Assembly (NCBI GenBank): GCA_963780755.1 | Contig: CAWACX010000002.1 | Coordinates: 1 to 64,000, forward strand | Source of the DNA: JALYNX01 sp963780755 | Lineage (GTDB): Bacteria > Actinomycetota > Acidimicrobiia > Spongiisociales > ZC4RG35 | Direction: 5' to 3' | DNA length: 64,000 nt | Shown: positions 27,678-35,129 of the stretch, in pieces | How positions within the stretch are numbered: the stretch's first letter is position 1 | Layout of the letters: every line of letters starts with the position of its first letter | The notes under the pieces: generated by a model | Database searches by the model: none | The model's input: the letters and a program-made list of their open reading frames with translations, nothing else | What the model was told of the DNA's origin: nothing | Position numbers and translations under genes: made by a program

Positions 27678-27944
27678 TTACACGATCACTTGGATGCGGA
27701 GCGCCTTCTCAGAACCATCGGTGACGACGACGGTCCGTACTTCGGAGTTTCCTACGGCCAATCGAACCTGTCGGGTTTCCCCCGGCTCGAGATCCTCAAC
27801 AGCGGCGTTGACAACGACGGCTCCATCCAGAGTTGCCGCTTCCAGCCGTTCGATCGACGGCCCCTCGACATTGGTGAATTGCACCACTATCAACCCAGGG
27901 CTCGCGTCCAACCAGGCGCTCGCGGTCCAGCGACTCCTACCCAT
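27678..27944 (-). CDS. Small hypothetical protein
   Basis: About 88 residues (GRSRWTASAWLDASPGLIVV, FTNVEGPSIERLEAATLDGA, EPGETRQVRLAVGNSEVRTV). Mainly beta, with codon usage typical of the host. Start at ATG 27944 or 27977. Convergent with the NTF2-like gene. No family is recognised. Confidence 0.4.
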   Translation of the reverse strand: MGRSRWTASAWLDASPGLIVVQFTNVEGPSIERLEAATLDGAVVVNAAVEDLEPGETRQVRLAVGNSEVRTVVVTDGSEKALRIQVIV

Positions 27945-28264
27945 GCTTCCCTCCCGATAGCTCCTGCGCCAAGACACGCCCCACCGGCGTGATCAGTGAG
28001 AGTAGAAGCGGCCCGACAATTGGGCCCAAAGGACGTTCAGCATGGGATCTCCGGAATGCTCGAGCCCTTTCCTGGCTGCAGGCACCGGAGGATTGTCCAG
28101 GCGAGGGCCCTCCGGTGCGCTGCTGCTTCGGTGGCAAAGAAGGGGAGGGTTCTTCTTTGCGACCCCACCATCGATGATCCAAATGTCAGCTCGGGGATCG
28201 GAGCTTGGACCTCGGATGAACTGTCCGTGAGGAATCAGCGACGTCCAGGGGCCGACAACGCTCC
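27945..28264. other. Stretch without a recognisable gene
   Basis: Both strands are open over parts of it, but the predicted peptides are low in quality and have no matching ribosome binding site. Nothing further seen. Confidence 0.3.
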
Positions 28265-28522
28265 CTACTCGTGTCGCCAATGGCTGCCCTTGACTGACAC
28301 TCGGCGGAGTTCCTCGCCTCTTGACCCCAAGAGCACCACCTCTTCGACGCCAGGCGCGTTGCCAGCCTTGATCAGGTCGAAGGCCAACACTGCTATCCGC
28401 GGCGCCTCATATTCGTCGTCGACAACGATCCGTACCATCCTCCAGAAATCGGGCGCATCCGATTGGACTGGCGGCGAGGTCGACACCTCGTATCCCGCGG
28501 CCTCCAATGCCGCTCGAAGCAT
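28265..28522 (-). CDS. Small hypothetical protein, possibly longer at the N-terminus
   Basis: 85 residues from ATG 28522 (LRAALEAAGYEVSTSPPVQS, FWRMVRIVVDDEYEAPRIAV, GVEEVVLLGSRGEELRRVSV). The codons upstream (KVSVESAGSHATD) also read like protein in the same frame, so the true start may be further up near 28580. Alpha/beta in character; not recognised. Confidence 0.4.
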   Translation of the reverse strand: MLRAALEAAGYEVSTSPPVQSDAPDFWRMVRIVVDDEYEAPRIAVLAFDLIKAGNAPGVEEVVLLGSRGEELRRVSVKGSHWRHE

Positions 28523-28619
28523 GTCCGTCGCATGTGACCCAGCTGATTCAACTGAAACCTTGATGGTCGACGCCTCCCCCGACTGTCTGTGCCTCGGACT
28601 CCGAGAAGGTCACTCGAGT

Positions 28620-28820
28620 TCAATTCGTGGACGTTGAATCCGGGTCAATGTCGTTTGGCGATCCGACAGCTTCGCTGAGATCTCCTTCTCGGTGTTTCCA
28701 GCAGACTTCGATCTGATGCTCCTGGCCGCCAGTGAGCACAACCCATCGACTTGTCACGCCTGGCGATGTGCAGCCCGCGATCTCACAGATGCCCGGCTCC
28801 GATGACCGCTGTGCGGACAT
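28620..28820 (-). CDS. Small Cys/His-containing hypothetical protein
   Basis: 66 residues with ICEIAGCTSPGV and QIEVCWKHREGD, that is CxxxxC...CxxH, a pattern able to bind zinc. ATG 28820. No homologue known to me. Confidence 0.35.
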   Translation of the reverse strand: MSAQRSSEPGICEIAGCTSPGVTSRWVVLTGGQEHQIEVCWKHREGDLSEAVGSPNDIDPDSTSTN

Positions 28821-28892
28821 GACTTCAGCGCTCCATGTCCGATTGCTGCTCAGTCACGAGGCTCCAGTTCGTCTCGGCTATATCGGCCTTGG

Positions 28893-29120
28893 TCATCGGC
28901 CTGTCTTGACCGGGCCGTCGACGCCGACGCTGTATCCGAGATAGTGGCACTCGCCGCCGCAGGTCATGGTGACCACAGCATCGAGGGAGCTCGTGGACTC
29001 TCCGGCCCATGGTTGGCGAACGTAACGCCACAAGGTGTCCGCTCCCTGAACGCGAGATGACAGTTGAAAGGCCGACGGGAGTCCGAAACCAGCAGCGAAC
29101 CTGCGGACGCGAGTAACCAA
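28893..29120 (-). pseudogene. Possible remnant of an ArsC/low-molecular-weight phosphatase-like protein
   Basis: The reading LDAVVTMTCGGECHYLGYSV resembles the VIVTMGCGDACP segment of the arsC product at 24745, preceded by a residue pattern (WAGESTSSLDA) similar to its helix. The CX5R loop is absent. It may be a decayed paralogue beside the arsenic operon. The similarity is short. Confidence 0.25.
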
Positions 29121-29130
29121 AGGTGATCCG

Positions 29131-29346
29131 TTAGATCGACTCGATCTCGAAATCAGATCCGATCAGATGGTTCGGTATTCCGACATGGAACCGATCCGGT
29201 CCAACGAAGTAAAAGACGTCGTCGTCCTCGTGCTGCTCACGTCTCTTGAATTCCACCTCAACGCGCTCGGGCTCGGAAAATCCGGGCCAGTGGATGATGA
29301 GTTGATAGTGGCTGCCGGTCTGGAGGTTCATTTGTTGCCCGCTCAT
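29131..29346 (-). CDS. Small hypothetical protein
   Basis: 71 residues (MNLQTGSHYQLIIHWPGFSE, VEVEFKRREQHEDDDVFYFV, PDRFHVGIPNHLIGSDFEIE), a compact beta-rich protein with many acidic and aromatic residues. Start ATG 29346. Not recognised. Confidence 0.45.
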   Translation of the reverse strand: MSGQQMNLQTGSHYQLIIHWPGFSEPERVEVEFKRREQHEDDDVFYFVGPDRFHVGIPNHLIGSDFEIESI

Positions 29347-29504
29347 TGGCCCTGATTCTCCGTCATCGACCTGTCATCCCGCTATCTGACGGCCTGCCAA
29401 CCGATGAACTCTCAGTGAATGTCGCGCTCCAAACGCGGCCCACCATGGAGTCACTGACTTTGGCCTGTTCCGGCTCATGGCCCTCGGAGGACGGCAATCC
29501 GATA

Positions 29505-29930
29505 TCAGGTCGTGAGAGGGTCCTTGGTGCCTCTTGCTCTCAGTAGGCCCACGCCAAGAGCGATGAGCGCCACCGCCAACAGGACCCCACCAGCCCGCGT
29601 CACCCAGGTTCCCGCCGAAGCGGCGCCCTCCTCGCCCACAGTCATATGGAGGAAGAAGCCACCTGATTGGAGCAAGATCCCCACCAACAGGGTGAGGCTC
29701 AGCCAGAGCTGGGTCCTGCCCTCGAATCGGGTGCGTTCGAGCAGGATCAAGAAGGCCAGCGCCAGGATGAGGAGGACTCCTGCGTGAGCATGGCCGGCAC
29801 GGAAGAACTGCTCCTCGAACGCGGTTAGGCGATTCTCACTGGTGAGGAAGCCGAGCAACGACCAGCCGCCGAACTCGACCGTGACTATGGCGAACAAGAC
29901 GACTGCCGCCAGTGGGTTGATGGGTCTCAT
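29505..29930 (-). CDS. Four-helix membrane protein of unknown function
   Basis: 141 residues with four helices: LAAVVLFAIVTVEFGGWSLL, AGHAHAGVLLILALAFLILL, LWLSLTLLVGILLQSGGFFL and RAGGVLLAVALIALGVGLL. The His-rich RAGHAHAGV lies at the start of helix 2 and GFFLHM at the end of helix 3, possible metal or haem ligands. ATG 29930. It is the last gene before the second tRNA fragment. Confidence 0.65.
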   Translation of the reverse strand: MRPINPLAAVVLFAIVTVEFGGWSLLGFLTSENRLTAFEEQFFRAGHAHAGVLLILALAFLILLERTRFEGRTQLWLSLTLLVGILLQSGGFFLHMTVGEEGAASAGTWVTRAGGVLLAVALIALGVGLLRARGTKDPLTT

Positions 29931-30047
29931 CTGCTCTCCGTTCTTCTGGATCGGATCGGCTAGTCAACTCCAACCTTTCGGTGCAAGTGAACGCCGGTTT
30001 GATAACCCGCGAGCAGCGAGGCAAATCGGCGTGGTTCCAGGCGGGCC

Positions 30048-30106
30048 GAATACGCAGCAAACTTCCTAAACCTGGTGTCTGAGGTTCGAGTCCTCCCGAG
30101 GGCGCC
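30048..30106 (+). repeat. tRNA-Arg 3' fragment, candidate attachment site 2
   Basis: From 30063 the sequence repeats the tRNA-Arg(CCT) anticodon arm, T arm and full 3' acceptor strand including gagggcgcc beyond the gene end. No 5' half. The GAATACGCAGCA in front is nearly the same as before fragment 1 at 19797. Confidence 0.85.
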
Positions 30107-30136
30107 GATCGCCGACACCACGATGAATCGATCGCG

Positions 30137-30530
30137 TCAGTCGGTAACGATCTCGAGAGACTCCACGATGGGTGTCGCCTCCTCGAGCACGCCCTCGAAG
30201 GCCTCCTCCGGGGCGATGACCGCGATCGCCAGGACCTGGGCCGACTCACCGGGGTAGTCATCAGGTACAGGCGGATCCGCCCTGGCCTCTGGTCCGGTGC
30301 CCACATCGTCCAGCATTCGGCCACTGCCGCGTCCACGTCGATCTGCAGTCCGTCGATACCCGCGATGCGCACTGGCACGGTCGCGGTGGCGTTGAGGGTG
30401 GGGTCGGCCATGATGCTCCGGCCAGCGCCTCGGCATCGGCGGGAGCCGAACTGTTCTCACAGCCCGTACCGACCGGCAGGGGGTCGGTCGCGATCACGAC
30501 GTGTTCGTCTCTCCCGCCCGTAAACCTCAT
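30137..30530 (-). pseudogene. Frameshifted gene of unknown function trapped between two tRNA fragments
   Basis: Pieces in three frames join to one protein: SSAPADAEALAGA, then MADPTLNATATVPVRIAGID, GLQIDVDAAVAECWTMW, GRIRLYL and GESAQVLAIAVIAPEEAFEG ending ATPIVESLEIVTD. I recall actinobacterial proteins of unknown function with this type of C-terminus. Two frame changes and a missing N-terminal half suggest a true remnant. It fills the 0.5 kb between the second and third tRNA fragments. Confidence 0.5.
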
Positions 30531-30617
30531 AACGGAGTCTGCGAAGCGGTCCCTCGACTCTCACACCCAGTAAGGCACGATACGGGCCGGCCGTACCACA
30601 AGACGAGTAGATGCTCG

Positions 30618-30650
30618 CCTGGTCGGAGGTACGAGTCCTCCCGAGGGCGC
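30618..30650 (+). repeat. tRNA-Arg 3' fragment, candidate attachment site 3 (shortest)
   Basis: Repeats the T arm and 3' acceptor strand of the tRNA-Arg gene (cctggtcggaggt, then cgagtcctcccgagggcgc) with one base change in the T loop; the anticodon part is gone. Marks the outer end of the island array. Confidence 0.75.
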
Positions 30651-30676
30651 TTTGTCGGGAGATTTCTCTGAACGTG

Positions 30677-31992
30677 TCACGGGCCTACGACAAATATCTC
30701 CCAGGTGCCGGGCACCCCTTTCAGCTCATGTCGTCCCCGGGGGGTCAGAAGAACCGCGATCCAATCACCATGTCGCGGACGGTCTGGGAAACGACGACCT
30801 CACCCGGGTTCGCAAGCGCCACCACACGGGCTCCGATGTGCACCGCCATCCCGCTGACATCCCCGGCCTCGAACACAACCTCGCCACTGTGGAGACCGAC
30901 GCGGATCTCCAGGCCGGCGCTCCTGCTCGCCTGGCACATCGCCAATGCGCACTCAATTGCAGGTGTCGGGCTGTCGAAGACGATGAGGAAACCGTCGCCA
31001 GCGGTGTTCAACTCCTTACCGCCGTATCGAGTCAGCAGACGGCGGGACTCCGCGCGATGACTCTCCAGCCGACCGCTCCACGCCCGATCCCACTGCGGCG
31101 GCGCGCTCGGTCGACCCGACCACGTCGCTGAAGAGGACAGTGGCTACCCGCCGGTCGACCGCACTGGCCACCCTCGTGCCAACGAGGAACTCCTCGATCT
31201 CGTCCATGAGACCGTCCACGTCGCCGAGAAAGCCCGGCGTCTCGTCGCCCGGCACTTCGACGTACTGGCCGTTTCCAGATGCTCCGCCAGCCAGCGCATG
31301 CCCTCGGCCGGGATCAAGGGACATCCTTCCTGTCAGGGGGCGGGTGCCGTCACCGAGAGCGCGGGCGAAGTCGATTTCCATCATTCGTCGCATCGGACCG
31401 GCCGCCATGCTGGGAGTGGCCGACATCGTTCCAGCTTGCGAAACCAGCTGACGATCCGCTCGTCCTCCGTCACCGAAGGGGCGATATGGAAGGAGGATGG
31501 CTTGGCCCCACATCCCTATTCGATCACTCCTGCCACTGTCTCGAACGCCTCGGGGTCGGGGCCCCAGGGATGGTCCTCATCGGGGGTCGAGGTGGCGAGC
31601 ACCTCGCCCAACACAAGGGCGGACACCCGCTGTGGGTGCATGGCGGCCACGGTCATCGCGATCGCCGCGGCATCGGTCCAGCCCACGAGGGCAGCCCGCT
31701 CCATTCCGACGGCGTCCATGACCGACAGGACGTCGGGCACCATCTCGTCGGTGGTCACCTCGATCGAGGGCCGGTCGGAGAGACCCGTGCCCCTCTTGTC
31801 GAACAATGCGACCCGCCCCATCGAGGCGTAGCGTTCCAGAAATCGTCGGCACTCGGGCAGCTCCCACAGGACCTCGAGGTGGGAAACCCATCCGATCATC
31901 ACCAGGATGTCGAGCGGCCCCCCTCCAAAGACCTGATAGGCGAGATCGACATTCCCGGAACGGGTGAACTTGACCTCGGGAACGGGCAACAC
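30677..31992 (-). pseudogene. Alpha/beta hydrolase-class III nucleotidyl cyclase fusion (LipJ-like, frameshifted)
   Basis: About 435 residues when joined. The N-terminal hydrolase-like domain (PLDILVMIGWVSHLEVLWEL, RVALFDKRGTGLSDRP) has GWTDA at the nucleophile elbow instead of GxSxG, so the Ser is missing. A middle region follows. The cyclase domain has VATVLFSDVVGSTERAAAVG (metal Asp), ELNTAGDGFLIVFDSP (second Asp) and LEIRVGLHSGEVVFEAGDVS, ending LKGVPGTWEIFVVGP at 30677. Frame changes fall near 31510, 31060 and 30740. Same architecture as mycobacterial Rv1900c/LipJ. It probably makes cAMP or cGMP in response to a ligand of the hydrolase-like domain (inference). Confidence 0.7.
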
Positions 31993-32092
31993 GGGTGATC
32001 AAGTCTATGCCGGGCACCATGAGGAACCACCAAGCACCCGGCACAGCCAAGTTCGGTCTGAGAGCTAGGGCTTCAGGACCCCGGCGCTCCGC

Positions 32093-32584
32093 CTAGTCCA
32101 CCTCTCGCAACGCCCCTGTCTCGACGTCGTACACAAAACCTCGGACCGAATCCGTGTTCGGCACGAATGGACTGGCCTTGATCCGGGCGATCGACTGCCG
32201 GACATCTTCGTCCAAGTCGGCGAATGACTCGGCTGCCCAAGAGGGCTTGACACCGGTCTTCTCCTGGAGTTGGAGCCGGAAGTCGTCGTCGGTGAATGTG
32301 AGCATGCCGCAGTCAGTGTGATGAATCAGGATGATCTCCTCGGTGCCGAGCAGGTGCTGGGAGATGGCTAGGGATCGGATCTCGTCATCGGTGACCACCC
32401 CACCTGCGTTGCGGATCACGTGGGCGTCTCCTTCCTCCAGGCCCAGAGCTCCGTACGGGCTCAACCGGGCATCCATGCAGGCCAAGACGGCAACCTTCTT
32501 TGCCGGGGGAAGCGGCAGGTCGCTCTTGTCGAAGGTATTCGAGTATGAGACGTTGTTGGTCAGGAGTTGGTCGGTTACAGACAT
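32093..32584 (-). CDS. canA: Beta-carbonic anhydrase
   Basis: Interconverts CO2 and bicarbonate. 163 residues, the same length as mycobacterial CanA (Rv1284). Zinc ligands are seen in VAVLACMDARLSPYGALGLE (Cys, with the Asp-Arg dyad) and ILIHHTDCGMLTF (His and Cys). RNAGGVVTDDEIRSLAISQH is the conserved core. ATG 32584. Single gene with a hairpin in its leader. Confidence 0.92.
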   Translation of the reverse strand: MSVTDQLLTNNVSYSNTFDKSDLPLPPAKKVAVLACMDARLSPYGALGLEEGDAHVIRNAGGVVTDDEIRSLAISQHLLGTEEIILIHHTDCGMLTFTDDDFRLQLQEKTGVKPSWAAESFADLDEDVRQSIARIKASPFVPNTDSVRGFVYDVETGALREVD

Positions 32585-32886
32585 GGTGAGTCACCTCGTA
32601 GCGGTCGGATGAACGCCTCCAGAAAGCGTGGAGGCAAGGAAGAATCAGTAGATCACTCGGGCCCGGAAGAACGGCTGGCGTTATTCGTGACCCGAGCCGG
32701 TACAGCGGCACAGGCTCGCCGATGCGCGGACGATTCGTGATCCGATCGCGATACGAGATGAATCGAGCTTCGCAGTCCGCACCTTTTGATCGTAGACCTC
32801 GTCGTCGGCCCTCTCAAAACCGCTTGTATGGGAGAGGGCTCGCACGGGCGCTGCATGGGTAAGGACGCGGTGGTGGAGGTGGTGCA
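32585..32886. other. Intergenic region between divergent canA and the monooxygenase
   Basis: Holds the promoters of both genes presumably, and a small hairpin at 32615-32635 (gcctcca / tggaggc, loop of 7) in the canA leader. No gene seen. Confidence 0.4.
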
Positions 32887-34356
32887 ATGACTGATCACTC
32901 AGTGGTGATCGCCGGAGGGGGCCCGACCGGGCTGATGCTGGCGGGCGAACTGGCGTTGGCGGGGGACGATGTCGTCATCGTCGAACGACGCTCCAGTCAG
33001 GAGGTCGACGGATCCCGGGCGGGAGGCCTCCATTCCCGCACCATCGAGGTGCTCGACCAACGTGGCATCGCCGAGCGCTTCCTCTCGGAAGGCCAGACGC
33101 ATCCCTTTGTGGGATACGCCGGGACCTTTCTTGACATCAGCGACTTCCCCACCCGCCACAACTACATCCTTGCGCTGTGGCAGAGCCACTTCGAGCCGAT
33201 CCTGGCGGGCTGGGTCGAGGAGCTCGGGGTCCCGATCCTTCGTGAACGCGAGGTGGTGGACTTCGCTCAGGACAACGACGGCGTCGATGTCCAACTGTCC
33301 GACGACACGACGCTCCGGGCCCGATACCTCGTCGGGTGCGACGGAGGGCGCAGCCTGGTGCGCAAGGCGGCCGGGATCGACTTCCCCGGCTGGGACCCGA
33401 CGACCAGCTTCCTGATCGCCCAGGTCGAGATGGCCAAGGAGCCGGAGATCGGCATGCGCCCCGAGGGGGGCGGCATCGGCCCCGTCAACCGGGAGGAGGG
33501 TGGAAACCCGTACGGCGTCGTATTGCTCGAGAAGGAGATCGAACACGCCAGCGAGCCCACCATGGAGGACCTGAGGGAGGCGCTGATCGGTGCCTACGGG
33601 ACGGACTTCGGGGTGCACAGCCCGATCTGGATCTCCCGGTTCACCGACATGTGCCGTCAGGCGGCCACCTACCGCAAGGGACGAGTTCTTCTCGCAGGCG
33701 ATGCCGCACACATCCATGGCCCGCAAGGCGGGCAGGGCCTCAACACCGGCGTGCAGGACGCCGTGAACCTGGGATGGAAGCTGGCCCAGGTGATCAGCGG
33801 GACATCACCTGAGAGCCTTCTGGACACCTACCACGCCGAACGGCATCCGGTCGGTGCCCGGGTCTTGCACAACACCATGGCGCAGGTGGCGCTCGCCCGC
33901 ATCGACGAGCGCAGCCAGGCACTCCGCGACACCGTGCTCGACATGTTGAACATGGACGAGCCTCGCCAGCGCATCGCCGCCATGATCTCCGGTCTCGACA
34001 TCCACTACGACCTCGACGAGGGGCACCCGCTGCTCGGGCGGCGCATGCCCGACCTCGATCTGGACACGACCGAAGGCCCGACTCGGGTGTTCGCCCTGCT
34101 CCACGACGCCCGGCCGGTGCTCCTCGACCTCGGTCAGCCCGGTGGCTTCGACATCTCACCGTGGGCGGATCGGGTGCGGCTGGTCGATGCTCGGCACGAT
34201 GGCGTGTGGGAGCTCCCCCTCCTCGGCGAAGTCGATCCGACCCCAGCGGTGCTGATCCGACCCGACGGCTATGTCGCCTGGGCCGGAGACCTCACCGACC
34301 CGGAGCTGCCTCGAGTACTCGAGACCTGGTTCGGAGCCCCTACTCCAGCTCGCTAG
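32887..34356 (+). CDS. FAD-dependent aromatic monooxygenase (group A)
   Basis: 489 residues. NAD(P)H-dependent hydroxylation of an aromatic substrate is the family activity. The FAD fold starts with VVIAGGGPTGLMLAGELALA, the DG motif is LVGCDGGRSLVRKAAGIDFP, and the GD motif is GRVLLAGDAAHIHGPQGGQG. The C-terminal 110 residues form the thioredoxin-like tail of the PheA/TetX-like branch (RVFALLHDARPVLLDLG). ATG 32887. Substrate unknown, and no pathway genes are adjacent. Confidence 0.88.
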   Translation: MTDHSVVIAGGGPTGLMLAGELALAGDDVVIVERRSSQEVDGSRAGGLHSRTIEVLDQRGIAERFLSEGQTHPFVGYAGTFLDISDFPTRHNYILALWQSHFEPILAGWVEELGVPILREREVVDFAQDNDGVDVQLSDDTTLRARYLVGCDGGRSLVRKAAGIDFPGWDPTTSFLIAQVEMAKEPEIGMRPEGGGIGPVNREEGGNPYGVVLLEKEIEHASEPTMEDLREALIGAYGTDFGVHSPIWISRFTDMCRQAATYRKGRVLLAGDAAHIHGPQGGQGLNTGVQDAVNLGWKLAQVISGTSPESLLDTYHAERHPVGARVLHNTMAQVALARIDERSQALRDTVLDMLNMDEPRQRIAAMISGLDIHYDLDEGHPLLGRRMPDLDLDTTEGPTRVFALLHDARPVLLDLGQPGGFDISPWADRVRLVDARHDGVWELPLLGEVDPTPAVLIRPDGYVAWAGDLTDPELPRVLETWFGAPTPAR

Positions 34357-34451
34357 AAGCCGAGGTTCTGGGTGGTGCGGGTGAGGAGTAGGTTCGACCA
34401 ACGAAGCAGTCGTGAAATTCGCGGCACACGCCAAAGCAGGAGGAGAACAAC

Positions 34452-34973
34452 ATGAGCATTGGACCAATTCAGGCGTTCGTGATCGGATTTCCGGACAACG
34501 AGATGTTTGAGGGTCGGATTGCGGAAGAGCTGGCGCGTCTCAGCGATGTCGGAACGATTCGAGTCATCGATGCCGTTTTCGTGACACGTGATGGCGACGA
34601 AATCGACGTGCTCTCGGTATCTGATCTCGACGATGAGCAGCGGACCGAGCTGCGGACCGTAGTCGGCGCCCTGATCGGGCTCGGTGCCGCCGGCATGGAC
34701 GGTGCTGAGGCAGGCGCCGAGGCCGGTGCCGCCATCGATGTCGACGCCATGACCGGGGCGGAAATGATTGCTGTTGGTCTGCTCGACGACCTTCCCGACG
34801 GCACCTCCGCTCTAGTGCTTGCGATCGAGCACATGTGGGCCGTGCCCCTGCGCGACGCAGTACGCGACGCCGGCGGCCTGGTGGTCGCCCATCGTTCCCT
34901 GACGATGGAGGACCTGGTTGGCCTCGGGATGGCCATCGGAGAGGAAGCCGAGCTCGAGTCCGAGGAAGTCTGA
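34452..34973 (+). CDS. DUF6325/DUF1269-like protein
   Basis: 173 residues with a strong ribosome binding site (aggaggag) before ATG 34452. IQAFVIGFPDNEMFEGRIAE, IRVIDAVFVTRDGDEIDVLS and SALVLAIEHMWAVPLRDAVR form a duplicated ferredoxin-like pattern around an Ala/Gly-rich middle (GALIGLGAAGMDGAEAGAEA), as in DUF1269/DUF6325 proteins. Function unknown; followed by the flippase paralogue. Confidence 0.6.
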   Translation: MSIGPIQAFVIGFPDNEMFEGRIAEELARLSDVGTIRVIDAVFVTRDGDEIDVLSVSDLDDEQRTELRTVVGALIGLGAAGMDGAEAGAEAGAAIDVDAMTGAEMIAVGLLDDLPDGTSALVLAIEHMWAVPLRDAVRDAGGLVVAHRSLTMEDLVGLGMAIGEEAELESEEV

Positions 34974-35129
34974 CCTTCGCCGGCCCCCCTTCCTATTGAG
35001 GGCTGTCGCTTAACTCCGCATGAATCCGGGTGAGGGTCGGCTTTCGCCGGCCTCGAATCGCCTCCTCACCTAGCTTCCCCTGACAGACGCCTCGACTCCG
35101 CACGGGAGGGCACGATCAAGTCCATCGCT

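Noticed and set aside
27993..28280. Frames of 80-95 codons on the minus strand
   Set aside because: Pro/Arg/Ser-rich with no start signal, overlapping other equally poor frames; left as a gene-free stretch.
1..30700. Insertion sequences or transposases in the island
   Set aside because: No DDE transposase motif or terminal inverted repeats were found on either strand; mobility traces are limited to the tyrosine integrase and att-like repeats.
32585..32886. Short frames between canA and the monooxygenase
   Set aside because: No ribosome binding site and peptide quality is poor; most likely a divergent promoter region.
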